Of a DNA stretch of 64,000 nt, positions 36,519 through 51,651 are shown one piece after another. Origin of the DNA: Cannabis sativa (Eukaryota; Streptophyta; Magnoliopsida; Rosales; Cannabaceae); the NCBI RefSeq assembly GCF_029168945.1, contig NC_083610.1, forward strand, positions 75,507,580 to 75,571,579, written 5' to 3'. Below the pieces are notes generated by a model, which saw only the letters and a list, made by a program, of their open reading frames with translations, ran no database searches and was not told the origin of the DNA. The position numbers were made by a program, and so were the translations under genes. Every line of letters begins with the position of its first letter. The stretch's first letter is position 1.

Positions 36519-38698
36519 TCTCATTAATTAACTGGGCTAATCCAAAATCATCGATAAAGCCAAGACAAGCCCGACAAAACTTATGATAAAAACTAACCTT
36601 CATTATTTTTTTGAATAATGATAGAAACTTCATTAACTCAAATCTCCCAAAATCAAGAAAGCAATTATAGTAGATAACTTAACACTACTAAAAGTACGGT
36701 CAGCCTCCATAAGAGAAGATCGCGCCAAAGCATGCACAACCTTATTAGCATACCGCTTAACAAAATTAAAAGAAACATTATCAAGAGTGGCCAACAAAGC
36801 CTTACAATCTAAAATTATATGACCATAAGGAGAGGTCATATTTTTATTACTTTGAAGATCCAAAACAACTCTCCGACTATCAGACTCTACAATCACACCT
36901 GACCAATCATTATTTTTAATCCAACTTAGAGCCTCTTTTATTCCAATGGCCTCCACTTCATGAGGTTGTAAAGCACCAGCCTTCTTGAAAGATTTTGCTT
37001 GTATGACCGCACCAGCCGCGCTTCGAGCCACCAAACCAATACCAAAACTTCCAACATCCGCAAAAAGTGCACCATCAACATTAACTTTGATTAAAGGAAA
37101 ATTAGGAGGGGTCCAATGCTCAATTCAAATCTGATTGGATTCATTAGGAGTTCTTAATTCTTGGTTTTGAGCATTATACCAATCAACAAAGTTTAGTTTT
37201 GCCAATAGTAACACTTCATCATACATAGGCTGTTTAGCATTCCAAACCACCTCATTTCTAACCCTTTAAATTGACCATAAGATCATCCCAACCTCTAAAC
37301 ATTCAACCATGTTCTACACACCAAAACCTTCTTCCCACCAGCTGCAAAATGTCATAGCAGCAGTGCCAACATTGGGAACCCGAACCTGCCTCCAACATCC
37401 TTGAGCAAAATCGCAGCGAACAAGAACATGAAGTGCCGTTTCAGGAGCAGCCATACACATCAAGCAGCTAGAATTAATGGGAACATGTTTATTTGTTAGC
37501 TGAAACCGAGTAGGAAGACTATTAGTACACACACGCCATAGGAAATCCTTGACTTTCGGAGGGAGTTTAAGTTGCCATAACTTCATCCAAACACCAGAAT
37601 TATTGGGTTGCAAGTTGCTGGTTTTTTCCTGTTGCAATATAGCATAGGCACTTCGGACGGTAAACAAACCAGAAGACTCCTTCCTCCAATACCATTCATC
37701 ACTCTCAGCTTCATCAAGCAAAGGAATTTTCCACACCTTCTCTTGATCCCTCACAGTATGAACATCCTTTAGCACCTCTTCATCCCATTCACGCACATCC
37801 ACTTTCATGAGAGCATTCACCATTCTTCCCACAAGACATTCTTGCTGAGATTCAACAAAAGGATTAACATCATCAAATAGCCAAGGGTCAGTTAGGATAT
37901 TAACTTGTGATCCACTACCCACCAATCTTCTAGCTCTTGCCCGAACCAAAGCTTGGGATTCCAAGACGCTCCTCCAAATGTAACTTGGGTTATTTCCTAG
38001 AGATGCAGAAAGGAAATTACCATTTGCAAAATATCTTGCTTTGAAAATTTTCCCCACCAAACTAGTCTCACAAGTAAGTAATCTCCACCCTTGCTTAGCT
38101 AATAAAGCAAGGTTAAAGTCACGAAAATCACGAAAACCCATCCCACCCGTAGTCTTGTGTTTCGAGAGCTTATCCCAACTCAACCAATGAATACCTTTGT
38201 TGTTATTTGATCGCCACTAAAACTTGCTAATTGATCGCTCAATCTCCTGACAGATACCAACTGGTATGAGAAAGACATTCATAGAGTAAGCAAGTAACGC
38301 TTGAACTACCGATTTGATGAGGACTTCTTTACCTGCTTTTGAAAGAAATTTGTTGTCCCAACTCTGAATTCTCTTATGAACTTTATCAGTCAAATAGCTA
38401 AAAATTGCCTTTTTATTTCTTCCAATGGTACTTGGTAGACCCAAATACTTACTACGCTCATCAACCTCAAGAATTCCCAATCTTTGACAAATATCATGTC
38501 TCATAGTATGAGTAGTATTACTACTATAAAAAACAGTAGACTTCTCAAAATTAACACGCTGCCCCAAAGCATTAGCAAAGCAATTCAAAAGACGCACAAT
38601 GTGGGACACTTCATCATTCGTAGCTTTGCAATACAAAAAGCTATCATCCGCAAACAGCATATGAGAGACCGTAGGAGCTCCATTCGCCACTTTACACC

Positions 38699-40022
38699 TG
38701 TAACGCCCTAAATAATTAGGCACGTTACCCAAAATACTTATGAAACCCTAATCCCCTAATCGGGATTACTAATCAAAATAGCGCAGAATTTAAACTTTTA
38801 TATAAAACAGAATGAAAATAAACTTGCAATACATTTAAACTTTTAAACAGTTGGGACCCCAAAAATATTTACAAACGTTATTACAAGTCTTTTCTTTCTA
38901 GCCGACCTAAGCAGCAAAATAGAATTTCAAATGTTCAACACTGGTAGACCCTTAACCCGCTTGGTCTGATATGGCTCAAACATGTACATTCCTCGCTCAG
39001 CTCCTTAAACTCATGGTTGATCAGCTAATGCTTTACCCTTTCCTGCACAGTAGAGCACCCGTGAGCCAAGCCCAGCAAGACAGTATAAATCATAACAAAT
39101 ATAATATGCTCATTATACTATTTAAACAAATATGCCATTCACATATGTCTGTATGACACAGACCTGCATATCACACTGACATGCCCATTTATGTCTACGT
39201 GGTGTAGACCTATGTGTTGCGCTCACACATCTATTTAAATCTACGTGACGTAGACCCACGTGTTGCTCTCACACGTCTAAATACATTAAGGCCTTAGAAT
39301 TGGTTCATCTCGGTTATGGTTACCGAGTCCAACCTGATTATGCCTTGAGCGCATAACCCTTAAATCTCATTTCAATTAACATGGCATGGCATTTATACAC
39401 ATATATCACTAGGGTAATAACCCTAGGCTATTAAACCGTTCATATTAGCGTAATCACCCTAATCTCGGTTACTAAACATTCATACATAATATTCTCAATA
39501 TAAGCGCCACTGCGCATACTCTATGTGCTAATCACTGTCTTACCTGTTTTCCAGCAAAGTCAGAGATTCCGAATCCCCGGGTGCTCCTGATCAGGTGCTA
39601 GTAATCTTAGTCCCACAAATCCGAGATTTTTTTTACACTTAGGGTTAACCCCTGATTCCATACTCATATAATTCCATCATGGTATTAAAAATTCAGATAA
39701 TCATACAGAGCTCGGAATGAGCTTTCCAACGATATAAAGAACTCCCAAATCGGAGTTCGGAATCAAAAGTTATGCATTTTCAAAGTTCGACACAAAATTG
39801 CCCAAAAATCATGAGGGCGGGCCGCGGCATGCCCAAACCATGCCGCGACACCTGTGACAAAACCCAGGTTCCACCAATAGGGACGGGCCGCGTCATGCTC
39901 CAGAGCATGCCGCGACATCTGGGTGCAGAACCCAGAAACCAGCAAGCCTCATCACGAATTTCAGCTTGAAAATCCAATCTTTTCATCCCCAAATCATCAA
40001 CAAAACTTCTAATTTATAATAT
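38699..40022 (-). repeat. Gypsy 3' LTR, lacking its first 0.44 kb
   Basis: It matches 42003-43318 with a few percent mismatches. It ends at TGTAACGCCC (plus-strand reading) next to the ACACC duplication. Confidence 0.9.
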
Positions 40023-41058
40023 CCACTGCAGTGACTATGAACCCCATCAGGTCCTTAGCTTTGAACAGTGATATTCTCAATATGCGTGCCCCCTGAACTT
40101 TACCCACGAACACTGTTGGGTTAGCACTATCGGGCTCAAACACTACCATCTTCCGTTTACAGTCAATCGTCGCTCCATACTTAGACAGAAAATCCATTCC
40201 CAGTATTATGTCAAAATCAGATAATTGTAACTCAATTAGATTGGCGGTCAACTCACAACCGTCAATCCAAAAAGACAAGGACCGAATCCACCTTGTGGAT
40301 ACTATCAGGTCTCCCGAGGGTAACAGGGTTCCAAACCCCAAAGCATAATTATCACATGGCTTATGAAAACTTTCTATCACTCTACTCGACACATAAGAAT
40401 GAGTAGCTCCCGAATCAATCAACATAGTATAAGAACAACCATTAATAGACAACTGACCTGTCACAACTGACGGACTAGCATCAGTGTCAGCCTGAGTTAT
40501 AGTGAAAAGTCGCCCTGGATTCTGAGCAGTATTCTTCTTAGGCTCCTCTTTCTTGGCCTGGGGACAATCTCTGATAAAGTGGCCCACTATGCCACACTGG
40601 AAACATGCCTTGGCTCGACACTCCCCAGGATGATGCTTCTTGCATTTAGGACACTCGGGATATGATTGGAATGAGGATCCGCGACCCTGACGGCCACCTC
40701 TGTTTCCCCGAAACTTTCTATTTCCCCCTGATGCTCTAGAAGCCTCAGCCTTCCGTTTGTGCTCAGGGTTGCCACTGTTGGTCCCCTTACTGATACTACC
40801 ACTAGCAGGAGGATTTGATGCCATGACGACATCCTTTGTAGCCTGCTCTTTCATTACTTGTTGCTCGGCCTCCTCAGCAATTATGGCCAAGTATACCACT
40901 CTCTTATACAGAGTGTCATGTGATGTGGTAATTTTCAAGTCCCGACTGATTGTAGCATTCAGTCCTCGAACATACTTCTGTTTTCTGGTGAAATCTGTAG
41001 GCACCAGATCACCAGCAAATTTTGACAACCGATCAAACTCCAGAGTATACTCGGCCAC
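40009..41058 (-). CDS. Gypsy gag (C-terminal part), zinc knuckle and aspartic protease
   Basis: An open frame of 349 codons. Residues 1-100 finish the retrotrans_gag domain (YTLEFDRLSKFAGDLVP, KQKYVRGLN). A basic Gly/Arg stretch (GGNRKFRGNRGGRQGRG) follows, then a CCHC knuckle CFQCGIVGHFIRDC near residue 155. A retropepsin domain comes next with the catalytic MLIDSGATHSYVS near residue 212 and IILGMDFLSKYGATIDC near residue 285. Upstream gag lies in other frames (41419-41066 and 41721-41389), so frameshifts near 41060 and 41400 break the polyprotein. The frame closes at the deletion junction with the LTR. Confidence 0.9.
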   Translation of the reverse strand: MAEYTLEFDRLSKFAGDLVPTDFTRKQKYVRGLNATISRDLKITTSHDTLYKRVVYLAIIAEEAEQQVMKEQATKDVVMASNPPASGSISKGTNSGNPEHKRKAEASRASGGNRKFRGNRGGRQGRGSSFQSYPECPKCKKHHPGECRAKACFQCGIVGHFIRDCPQAKKEEPKKNTAQNPGRLFTITQADTDASPSVVTGQLSINGCSYTMLIDSGATHSYVSSRVIESFHKPCDNYALGFGTLLPSGDLIVSTRWIRSLSFWIDGCELTANLIELQLSDFDIILGMDFLSKYGATIDCKRKMVVFEPDSANPTVFVGKVQGARILRISLFKAKDLMGFIVTAVDIIN

Positions 41059-41065
41059 AGATTCC

Positions 41066-41721
41066 CTAAGTCAACTTCACAAAATCTTCCTGGTGTGAAG
41101 TTCTCACAGCAACATTATAAAACTTTTCTTCAAAAAGTTTCTTGAATTCTTCCCATGTCATTACACTGACATCACGGGTCTGACTCACTATATCCCACCA
41201 GACGCGGGCATGGTCTTGAAACATGAAGGTCGCACAATTCACCCTCTCAGTTCCCATCACCCCCATATTATCGAGGATACGGGTAACCGTGCTCATCCGC
41301 TGATCGGCCTTAATAATATCAATACCTCCCAGAAAAGTCAGAGGTTGCAGCTTCACAAACCGCTCGAACACAGAGTCCCGGTGCGACATCATATACCCTT
41401 GGTTACCCACCACTGGCACAGGAGCTGGTGGTAACCCTTGATCAACTGGGCAGCCTGTTGCCTTAAACGTTGCAACTCTTCCTCTTGACGAAGTATGACA
41501 CTTCGCATTTCATGGAACATTTGCTGCCAGTCAGTAGGAGGATTAGCATTAACAGCGCCTGCATTATCCCCCGGATTCTGCGGAGGTGGAGGTGGTGCTG
41601 GTGGATCGGTTTGGGTAGCCCCGGGCTCTACTTGCTCGCCCTGTGGTCTAGATGATTGCGGAGGGTCCATTACTAGTACCCCTGTAATCAACAACCCCAG
41701 CGAGTTAAGCACCAATACCAC
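41066..41721 (-). pseudogene. Gypsy gag N-terminal part, frameshifted
   Basis: Two overlapping frames give a proline-rich start (PPAPPPPPQNPGDNAG), a coiled region (RQEEELQRLRQQAAQL), then the gag core (FERFVKLQPLTFLGG, DHARVWWDIV, TWEEFKKLFEEKFY). The core WW and FEEKFY words are typical of plant gypsy gag. One frameshift near 41400 and another near 41060 separate it from the downstream frame. Confidence 0.85.
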
Positions 41722-41984
41722 ACTTACGCACTTAATGCGTTAAACCCTAACTCATCTATTTACCTCATAAAATATTCACATAAATAGATAGCATTTAAAG
41801 CATGGCATCACATAACACATACATACTCTAGATGCTTACATACTGCCTAAAATGGAAAGCAGTAAACAGATGATTACACAAACTGTAAAGTATTTATTCT
41901 CAATACTTACTGCACCACGAGTCGAGCTTATCTCTGACGACGAATGTACATGTTCGGCCGGTTTACAGGAAGTTTAAAAACCTT

Positions 41985-41999
41985 GGCGCTATGATACCA
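41985..41999 (-). other. Gypsy primer-binding site
   Basis: Minus-strand TGGTATCATAGCGCC lies three bases after the 5' LTR. It resembles the initiator-methionine tRNA complement TGGTATCAGAGC with one change in that core. Confidence 0.75.
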
Positions 42000-42002
42000 A
42001 AT

Positions 42003-43759
42003 TGTAACACCCTAAATAATTAGGGACGTTACCCAAAATACTTATGAAACCCTAATCCCCTAATCGGGATTACTAATCAAAATACCGCAGAATTTAAACT
42101 TTTATATAAAACAGAATGAAAATAAACTTGCAATACATTTAAACTTTAAAACAGTTGGGATCCCAAAAATATTTACAAACGTTATTACAAGTCCTTTCTT
42201 TCTAGCCGACCTAAGCGGCAAAATAGAATTTCAAAAGTTCAACACTGGTAGACCCTTAACCCGCTTGGTCTGATATGGTTGTACATTCCTCGCTCAGCTC
42301 CTGAAACTCATGGCTGATCAACTACTGCTTTACCCTTTCCTGCACAGTAGAGCACCCGTGAGCCAAGCCCAGCAAGACAGTATAAATCATAACAAATATA
42401 ATATGCTCATCATACTATTTAAACAAATATGCCATTCACATATGTCTGTATGACACAGACATGCATATCACACTGACATGCCCATTTATGTCTACGTGGT
42501 GTAGACCTATGTGTTGCGCTCACACATCTATTTAAATCTACGTGACGTAGACCCACATGTTGCTCTCACACGTCTAAATACATTAAGGCCTTAGAATTGG
42601 TTCATCTCGGTTATGGTTACCGAGTCTAACCTGATTATGCCTTGAGCGCATAACCCTTAAATCTTATTTCAATTAACATGGCATGGCATTATACACATAT
42701 ATCACTAGGGTAATAACCCTAGGCTATTAAACCGTTCATATTAGGGTAATAACCCTAATCTCGGTTACTAAACATTCATACATAACATTCTCAATATAAG
42801 CGCCACTGCACATACTCTACGTGCTAATCACTGTCTTACCTATTATCCAGCAAAGTCAGAGATTTCGAATCCCTTGGTGCCCCTGATCAGGTGCCGGTAA
42901 TCCTAGTCACACAAATCCGGGATTTTTTACACTTAGGGTTAACCCCTGATTCCATACTCATATAATTCAATCATGGCATTACAAATTCAAATAATCATAC
43001 AGAGCTCGGAACGAGATTTCCAACGATATAAAGAACTCCCAAATCGGAGTTCGGAATCAAAAGTTATGCATTTTCAAAGTTCGACACAAAACTGCCCAAA
43101 AATCACGAGGGCGGGCCACGGCATCCCCAAACCATGCCGCGACATCTGGGACAAAACCCAGGTTCCACCAACAGGGGCGGGCCGCGGCATGCTCCAGAGC
43201 ATGCCGCGGCATTTGGGTGCAGAACCCAGAAACCAGCAAGCCTCATCACGAATTTCAGCTTGAAAATCCAATCTTTTCATCCCCAAATCATCAACAAAAC
43301 TTCTAATTTATAATATTCAATTGCTAGCAAACATTGGGGAGTTTAAAAACCTAAACATGCATTAAAATCCAATAATAAACCCTCAATTCAGATTATCACT
43401 TATCAAATAAAATGCCAAGTAAATCAATCCAATTTGTATTTCGGGCCCGAACCCGGTTCGCCCCGAAATTCCCGGTTGTGACTATACCGCGCTAACCTGT
43501 CAGAACACACCTGAAAAGACAACACAGGCGTACAATATAATAATATAGTTCTATTAAGCACGTTATTAAATTAATTTTTTCATTTTACCCTTCTCGGGTC
43601 ATAATTATTAAAATGCCCCTGGCTCACCAACGGGGTCTTAACATGTAATAAATCATATTAACTCACATATATCGAACTATATAATAATGTAATTCCTCAA
43701 TATTTATAATTATCTAATTAAGGTTTTGCTAATCCATTCCTTAATTCTAGGGTATTACA
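42003..43759 (-). repeat. Gypsy 5' LTR, complete
   Basis: 1757-bp LTR, minus-strand TGTAATACCC to GGTGTTACA. It contains tandem tctacgtggtgtagacc/tctacgtgacgtagacc words (about 42490-42552) and a 13-bp-stem GC-rich hairpin at 43182-43209. Both are also present in the other LTR. Confidence 0.9.
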
Positions 43760-45629
43760 ACACCCATGAATCATCTCCTCTCTTTATATCTTCTAATAAG
43801 GGCTGAGAAACCTTCAGCGCAAATCAAGAATAAATAAGGTGAAATAGGATCTCCTTGCCGAAGCCCCCTACTAGGAATGATAGGACCGAGGGTGTAACCA
43901 CTACTGACAATATTATATTACATCGTAGATAAGCAACCATAGATAAGCCGAACCCATTTTTCTGCGAACCCCAACCGAGTAAGCATTGCACAAAGAAATT
44001 TCTAATCCACTCTATCATACGCTTTACTCATGTCCAACTTCAAAGCCATATATCCTTCTTTCCCCACTTGTTTCCTTTTGAGATAATGCAATATTTCAAA
44101 AGAAATCATTATATTATCCGTAATTAACCTACCAGGGATGAATGCACTTTGATTAATGTAAATGACCTCTAAAAGCAAACCTTTCATCCTATTTGCGAGG
44201 ACTTTGGTGATAACTTTAGCAATAACATTACACAGAGATATGGGACGCAATTCGCTCATCTGATCAGGTTTTTTCTTCTTTGGGATCAACACAATATTAG
44301 TATTTTGCATTCCTACTGGCATTTCCTCAGTTTGAAAAAAAATCATTAATAGACTTTATCACATCATTGCCAACAATACTCCAGTATTTTTGAAAAAAAA
44401 AATTAGGATTCATACCATCTGGTCCCGAAGATTTATCGGGATGCATTTGGAACACCACATCCTTAACTTCTTGATCAACAATTGGCCGAAGTAAGCTGTT
44501 GTTGTGCTCCTCCCTTACCATAGGTCTCACGCAGTCAATAACCTCACCCCAAATGGCATTTTCAGCCTTAAAAATACCATTAAAATACTCCACCATAACA
44601 TCCCCCAACCCGTCTTCCCAATTTCTCAACGTACCCGAAGCATCTTTCAACTGAGTGATTTGATTATTACGTTTTCGAGCCGATGCTTTAGCATGAAAAA
44701 ACTTGTTGTTTTGATCACCCTCTTTCAACCATAGTTGCTTTGATCGTTGCTGCCAAAAAATTCTCTTTGATTAAGCACTTGAAAGAGTTGTTGCTTTGCT
44801 TGTTTAAACAATTCTTTCCCTTCCACGTCCCTTCTTTTTTTGAATTGCTTTAATGTCTTATTACACTCCTTAATCTGAGAAGAGAAATTACTCGAAACTC
44901 CTTTCCCCCAAGCATGAAGGGCCTGACCGCATTGAGAAATTTTTTGATCAATTCGAGTTTCACTTGCTGCATTCTAGCTGCTCCCTAGCATCATGGTAAT
45001 GGACTTCAAGGAGAAGCAGACAGTGGTCAGATGGAGAGATTTCTAAATTAAATAATCTTGCAAAGGAAAATTTTCCAGCCAACTTTGAGTACACATCGCA
45101 CGGTCAAGTCTAGCCTCAATCCAATTCAGAGTATCCCTGCCTTTTTCCCACGTAAAAGGATGTCCAAACATATCTTAATCACATAATCCGCATTGTTGAA
45201 CGACCCCTTGGAAGCCATCTATTAACCATGTTGGATAAGGATTGCCACCGATTTTTTCATTTTGGTGCAGAACATTGTTAAAGTCTCCCATTATACACCA
45301 AGGAGCAGTCAACCGAGCATGAAGAGTTAGAATGAGCGCCCAAGTTTGTTGACGTAAGCTTCGATTAGGCTCACCATATAATCCCGTGAACCGAAACGAT
45401 TGTTGTCCTTCAAAAGTAACGAAGCCATCAATATGATTCTTAGAAAAAGAATCAATAACCACATCATTTTTATTTTTCCACATCAAAGCAACTCCCCTAA
45501 CTATGTCCATGGGCCTCAACAGTAAAAGACCCCTCAAATTGCAAACTTCTACAAACAGAATCAATCTTCAACTTATTACTAAGAGTTTCACATAAAAAAA
45601 TCTTCGTTATTTAACCCTTTTTTTTCTCA

Positions 45630-45993
45630 AAAAAAAAAAAAAACAAGATCGTTTTAAACATTATTTCAATCAGAATTGTAAGAAACTTTATTCATCAAGA
45701 AGTGAAAAATGAGTAGGGTGACTTCTTGAGATATTTCACTCGGGATTCAAAGCAAACTGTACGAGTCTGAGAACTAGTAAGAACAATAATATGAAATTCA
45801 TACTATGATATAATAATAGATCATACAATCAACTTAAACAGTCCTCCAAAAAATTTCAGACAGAAAAGCTTCAAGTTTTCCCCACTCTAAATTATACACC
45901 ACATCCATTTGACCCTCAAAATGTAAGGATATGTTTATTTTAACAGAAATATTAAAACATAGATGAGTCCATATGGTGCCGTTCCACACAGGT
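45630..45993 (-). other. ASP3 3' flank
   Basis: Probable 3' UTR of the aminotransferase gene, then an A-rich run (about 45630-45645) at the border with LINE-2. No other feature seen. Confidence 0.5.
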
Positions 45994-49710
<3,717 letters not shown>

Positions 49711-50575
49711 TTTATTCCGTTTCTTTCTCCCTTCCTTTTCCCAACGTTTATTTTTTCCTTAATTTTTAATTTTTTTTTTATTTTGAAGAAAATAAAAAAA
49801 AATGGTAAATAAGTATAAAGGAGGTGAGATATTCCACTTTTGGAACATGAATGAACCATGCCTGTTATGTTTATAACATAGGACGGTTTGTTTGGTCTCC
49901 AAGCTGGAGATGCCATGGCGTGCCGCTTTTTTTTTGCTCAACTCAATACGTCCTTATCCTTTTCCTTTCTTTTCTTTCTTTCTAATTTTATTTTTCTGTT
50001 TAGATAAATAAAATGTAAATAAATAAATAATATCAAGTATTTTATTTTTTATGTATATTATTATTGTTAATAGTATTTACTCATTTTGTAACACTTGATT
50101 TGAATATGTAAATAATTTTGAAATCTTTTAAATGATACTAGTATTAATTGATGTATTAAATTGATATTGAAAACAAAATTCAATGGTGTCATTAATAATA
50201 ATAATAATGAAAAGACGTGTTTTATTTGACTATCTAAACAATGCCTTTGAATTTTCCTTTTTCTTATATATAAGAAAAGAAAAGTATTTTCTTTTTTGTT
50301 AAAAGAAAAGAAAAGTCAATTAATTAAAAAAAAAAAAGAAAAAAAGAAGAAGAGGGAAATGGATAATATTGGTGTAGTTACGTTACGTAATACGTAGCCA
50401 AATAAGGTGGTTAGTGTAGAGGTGGAAGGATAGGCACGAGGATTAAGGTGGTGGAGTTACGCAAGCTGTTTTTGTGATGAGCCGCCGTCTGTTTCAGATT
50501 GAGACACTTTATGGGTTCACCATTTTGGCTTCATGGGCTACCTAACGGCACTTAACCCAATGATTTTAGGGGTTT
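49711..50575 (-). promoter_or_regulatory. ASP3 upstream region
   Basis: AT-rich with A/G- and T-rich runs (49760-49800, 50270-50360). It should contain the ASP3 promoter, but I cannot point to a clear TATA box or other motif. Confidence 0.35.
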
Positions 50576-51516
50576 TTTCATAAATATGCAAAAAGGGGTA
50601 TAATTTACTTTTAGATGTCATAAATAAATAATTAAAAAAATTATGAGATTAAAGAATAATTAAAGTTTAAAATATGGAAACAAAAATAATAAATAAATTT
50701 AATAAAATTTGTAATAATAAGTTTCACTAGAAAAGTCGCTTGTGTTGAAAAAGTTTCCAGAAAGTTATTGTCGCCGAAAAAATTGTTGAAAAAGTCGCCG
50801 AAAAAGTCGCCGGAAAAGTCACGTCATCGTAAAAGTTATCAGAAAAGTTATAGTCACTGAAAAAGTCACTGGAAAAGTCACCAGAAGAAGATATCTCAGA
50901 TATAAATAAAAATAGAACCGATTTTATAACATAATGAAAAAAAAAAACAAATAACTCAAATTGGTTATAATTGAAATATAACCGGTTCTGTAACATAATG
51001 AATAAAAATAAAAACCACAACATAACGTAAACCAGTTATAATTAAAATAGAATCGGTTTCATGACAGTGTTATAATGAATAAAAACAAATAACACGAAAT
51101 AACTCAAACCGGTTATAACTAAAATAGAACCGGTTAAATAACATAATGAATACAAACAAATAGCACGCAATAACTCAAACCAATTACAATTAAAAAAACA
51201 AGAGGAAATCAGTTCCTAAAACAATGAAACATAAATTAAAAACAAAACTAGTTCTACAACAAAATACCTCATAAAACCGGTTATAATTTTTTATTATAAA
51301 AAAAGTTGAGATCAATTCCAAAAAATATTGAGGCATAAATATGAAAAGAACTAGTTCCATAGCAAAATAAATAAGCACAAATAATAACACACAATAACTC
51401 AAATACAATATAAAGAAATCGATTATATTTATCAACTAGTTAAAAATTTGAGATAAAATTATGCGAATCAACGGTTCTTCTCGTACTAGGTTGAATTACT
51501 ATTGCGACACTATCAT

Positions 51517-51571
<55 letters not shown>

Positions 51572-51606
51572 ATTGGTGGGTGAATAATCCAACACTTGGT
51601 GAATTC

Positions 51607-51651
<45 letters not shown>

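Larger units (their letters stand above)
32310..36602 (-). mobile_element. LINE reverse transcriptase remnant (LINE-3), split by a hAT element
   Basis: On the minus strand the part at 36602-36519 encodes FYHKFCRACLGFIDDFG...LINE. The frame continues after the hAT at 32938 as ETIITLILKV, then INLCNVLYKIIAKMI, EEQSAFISGRLISD (near 32760), SRGLRQVDPLSHFMFLIFAKG (near 32510) and a catalytic VDDSLFF-like stretch near 32390. These are the standard plant L1 RT blocks. It is truncated at both ends and mutated. Confidence 0.82.
38699..43759 (-). mobile_element. Ty3/gypsy LTR retrotransposon with internal deletion
   Basis: The element inserted in LINE-2 with a perfect 5-bp duplication ACACC (38694-38698 and 43760-43764). 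On the minus strand: complete 5' LTR 43759-42003, primer-binding site TGGTATCATAGCGCC (41999-41985), gag, zinc knuckle, protease, then a direct jump at about 40023 into the middle of the 3' LTR. Reverse transcriptase, RNase H, integrase and the first 0.44 kb of the 3' LTR are missing. It is therefore nonautonomous. Confidence 0.92.
36606..45625 (-). mobile_element. L1-type LINE (LINE-2), long copy, interrupted by a gypsy element
   Basis: The minus strand shows all pol domains in order. Endonuclease part: 45564-45175 (ALMWKNKNDVVIDSF; TAPWCIMGDFNNVLH). Linker and RT start: 44728-44327 (DKSSGPDGMNPNFF). RT: 44346-43800 (LIPKKKKPD, ELRPISLCNVIAKVI, NQSAFIPGRLITDNI, LKLDMSKAYDRVDW). After the gypsy insertion the frame resumes at 38698 (SHMLFADDSFLYCKA, with the FADD site). 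zf-RVT follows at 38183-37314 (FTVRSAYAIL, LKLPPKVKDFLWRVCTN) and RNase H at 37034-36633 (VIVESDSRRVV). The A-rich tail is at 36606-36613. Stops at about 38217 and several frameshifts inactivate it. The 5' end is truncated near 45620. Confidence 0.9.

Noticed and set aside
38699..43318. Segmental duplication of a 1.3-kb block
   Set aside because: The two copies are the LTRs of one gypsy element, shown by TG...CA ends, primer-binding site and the ACACC duplication.
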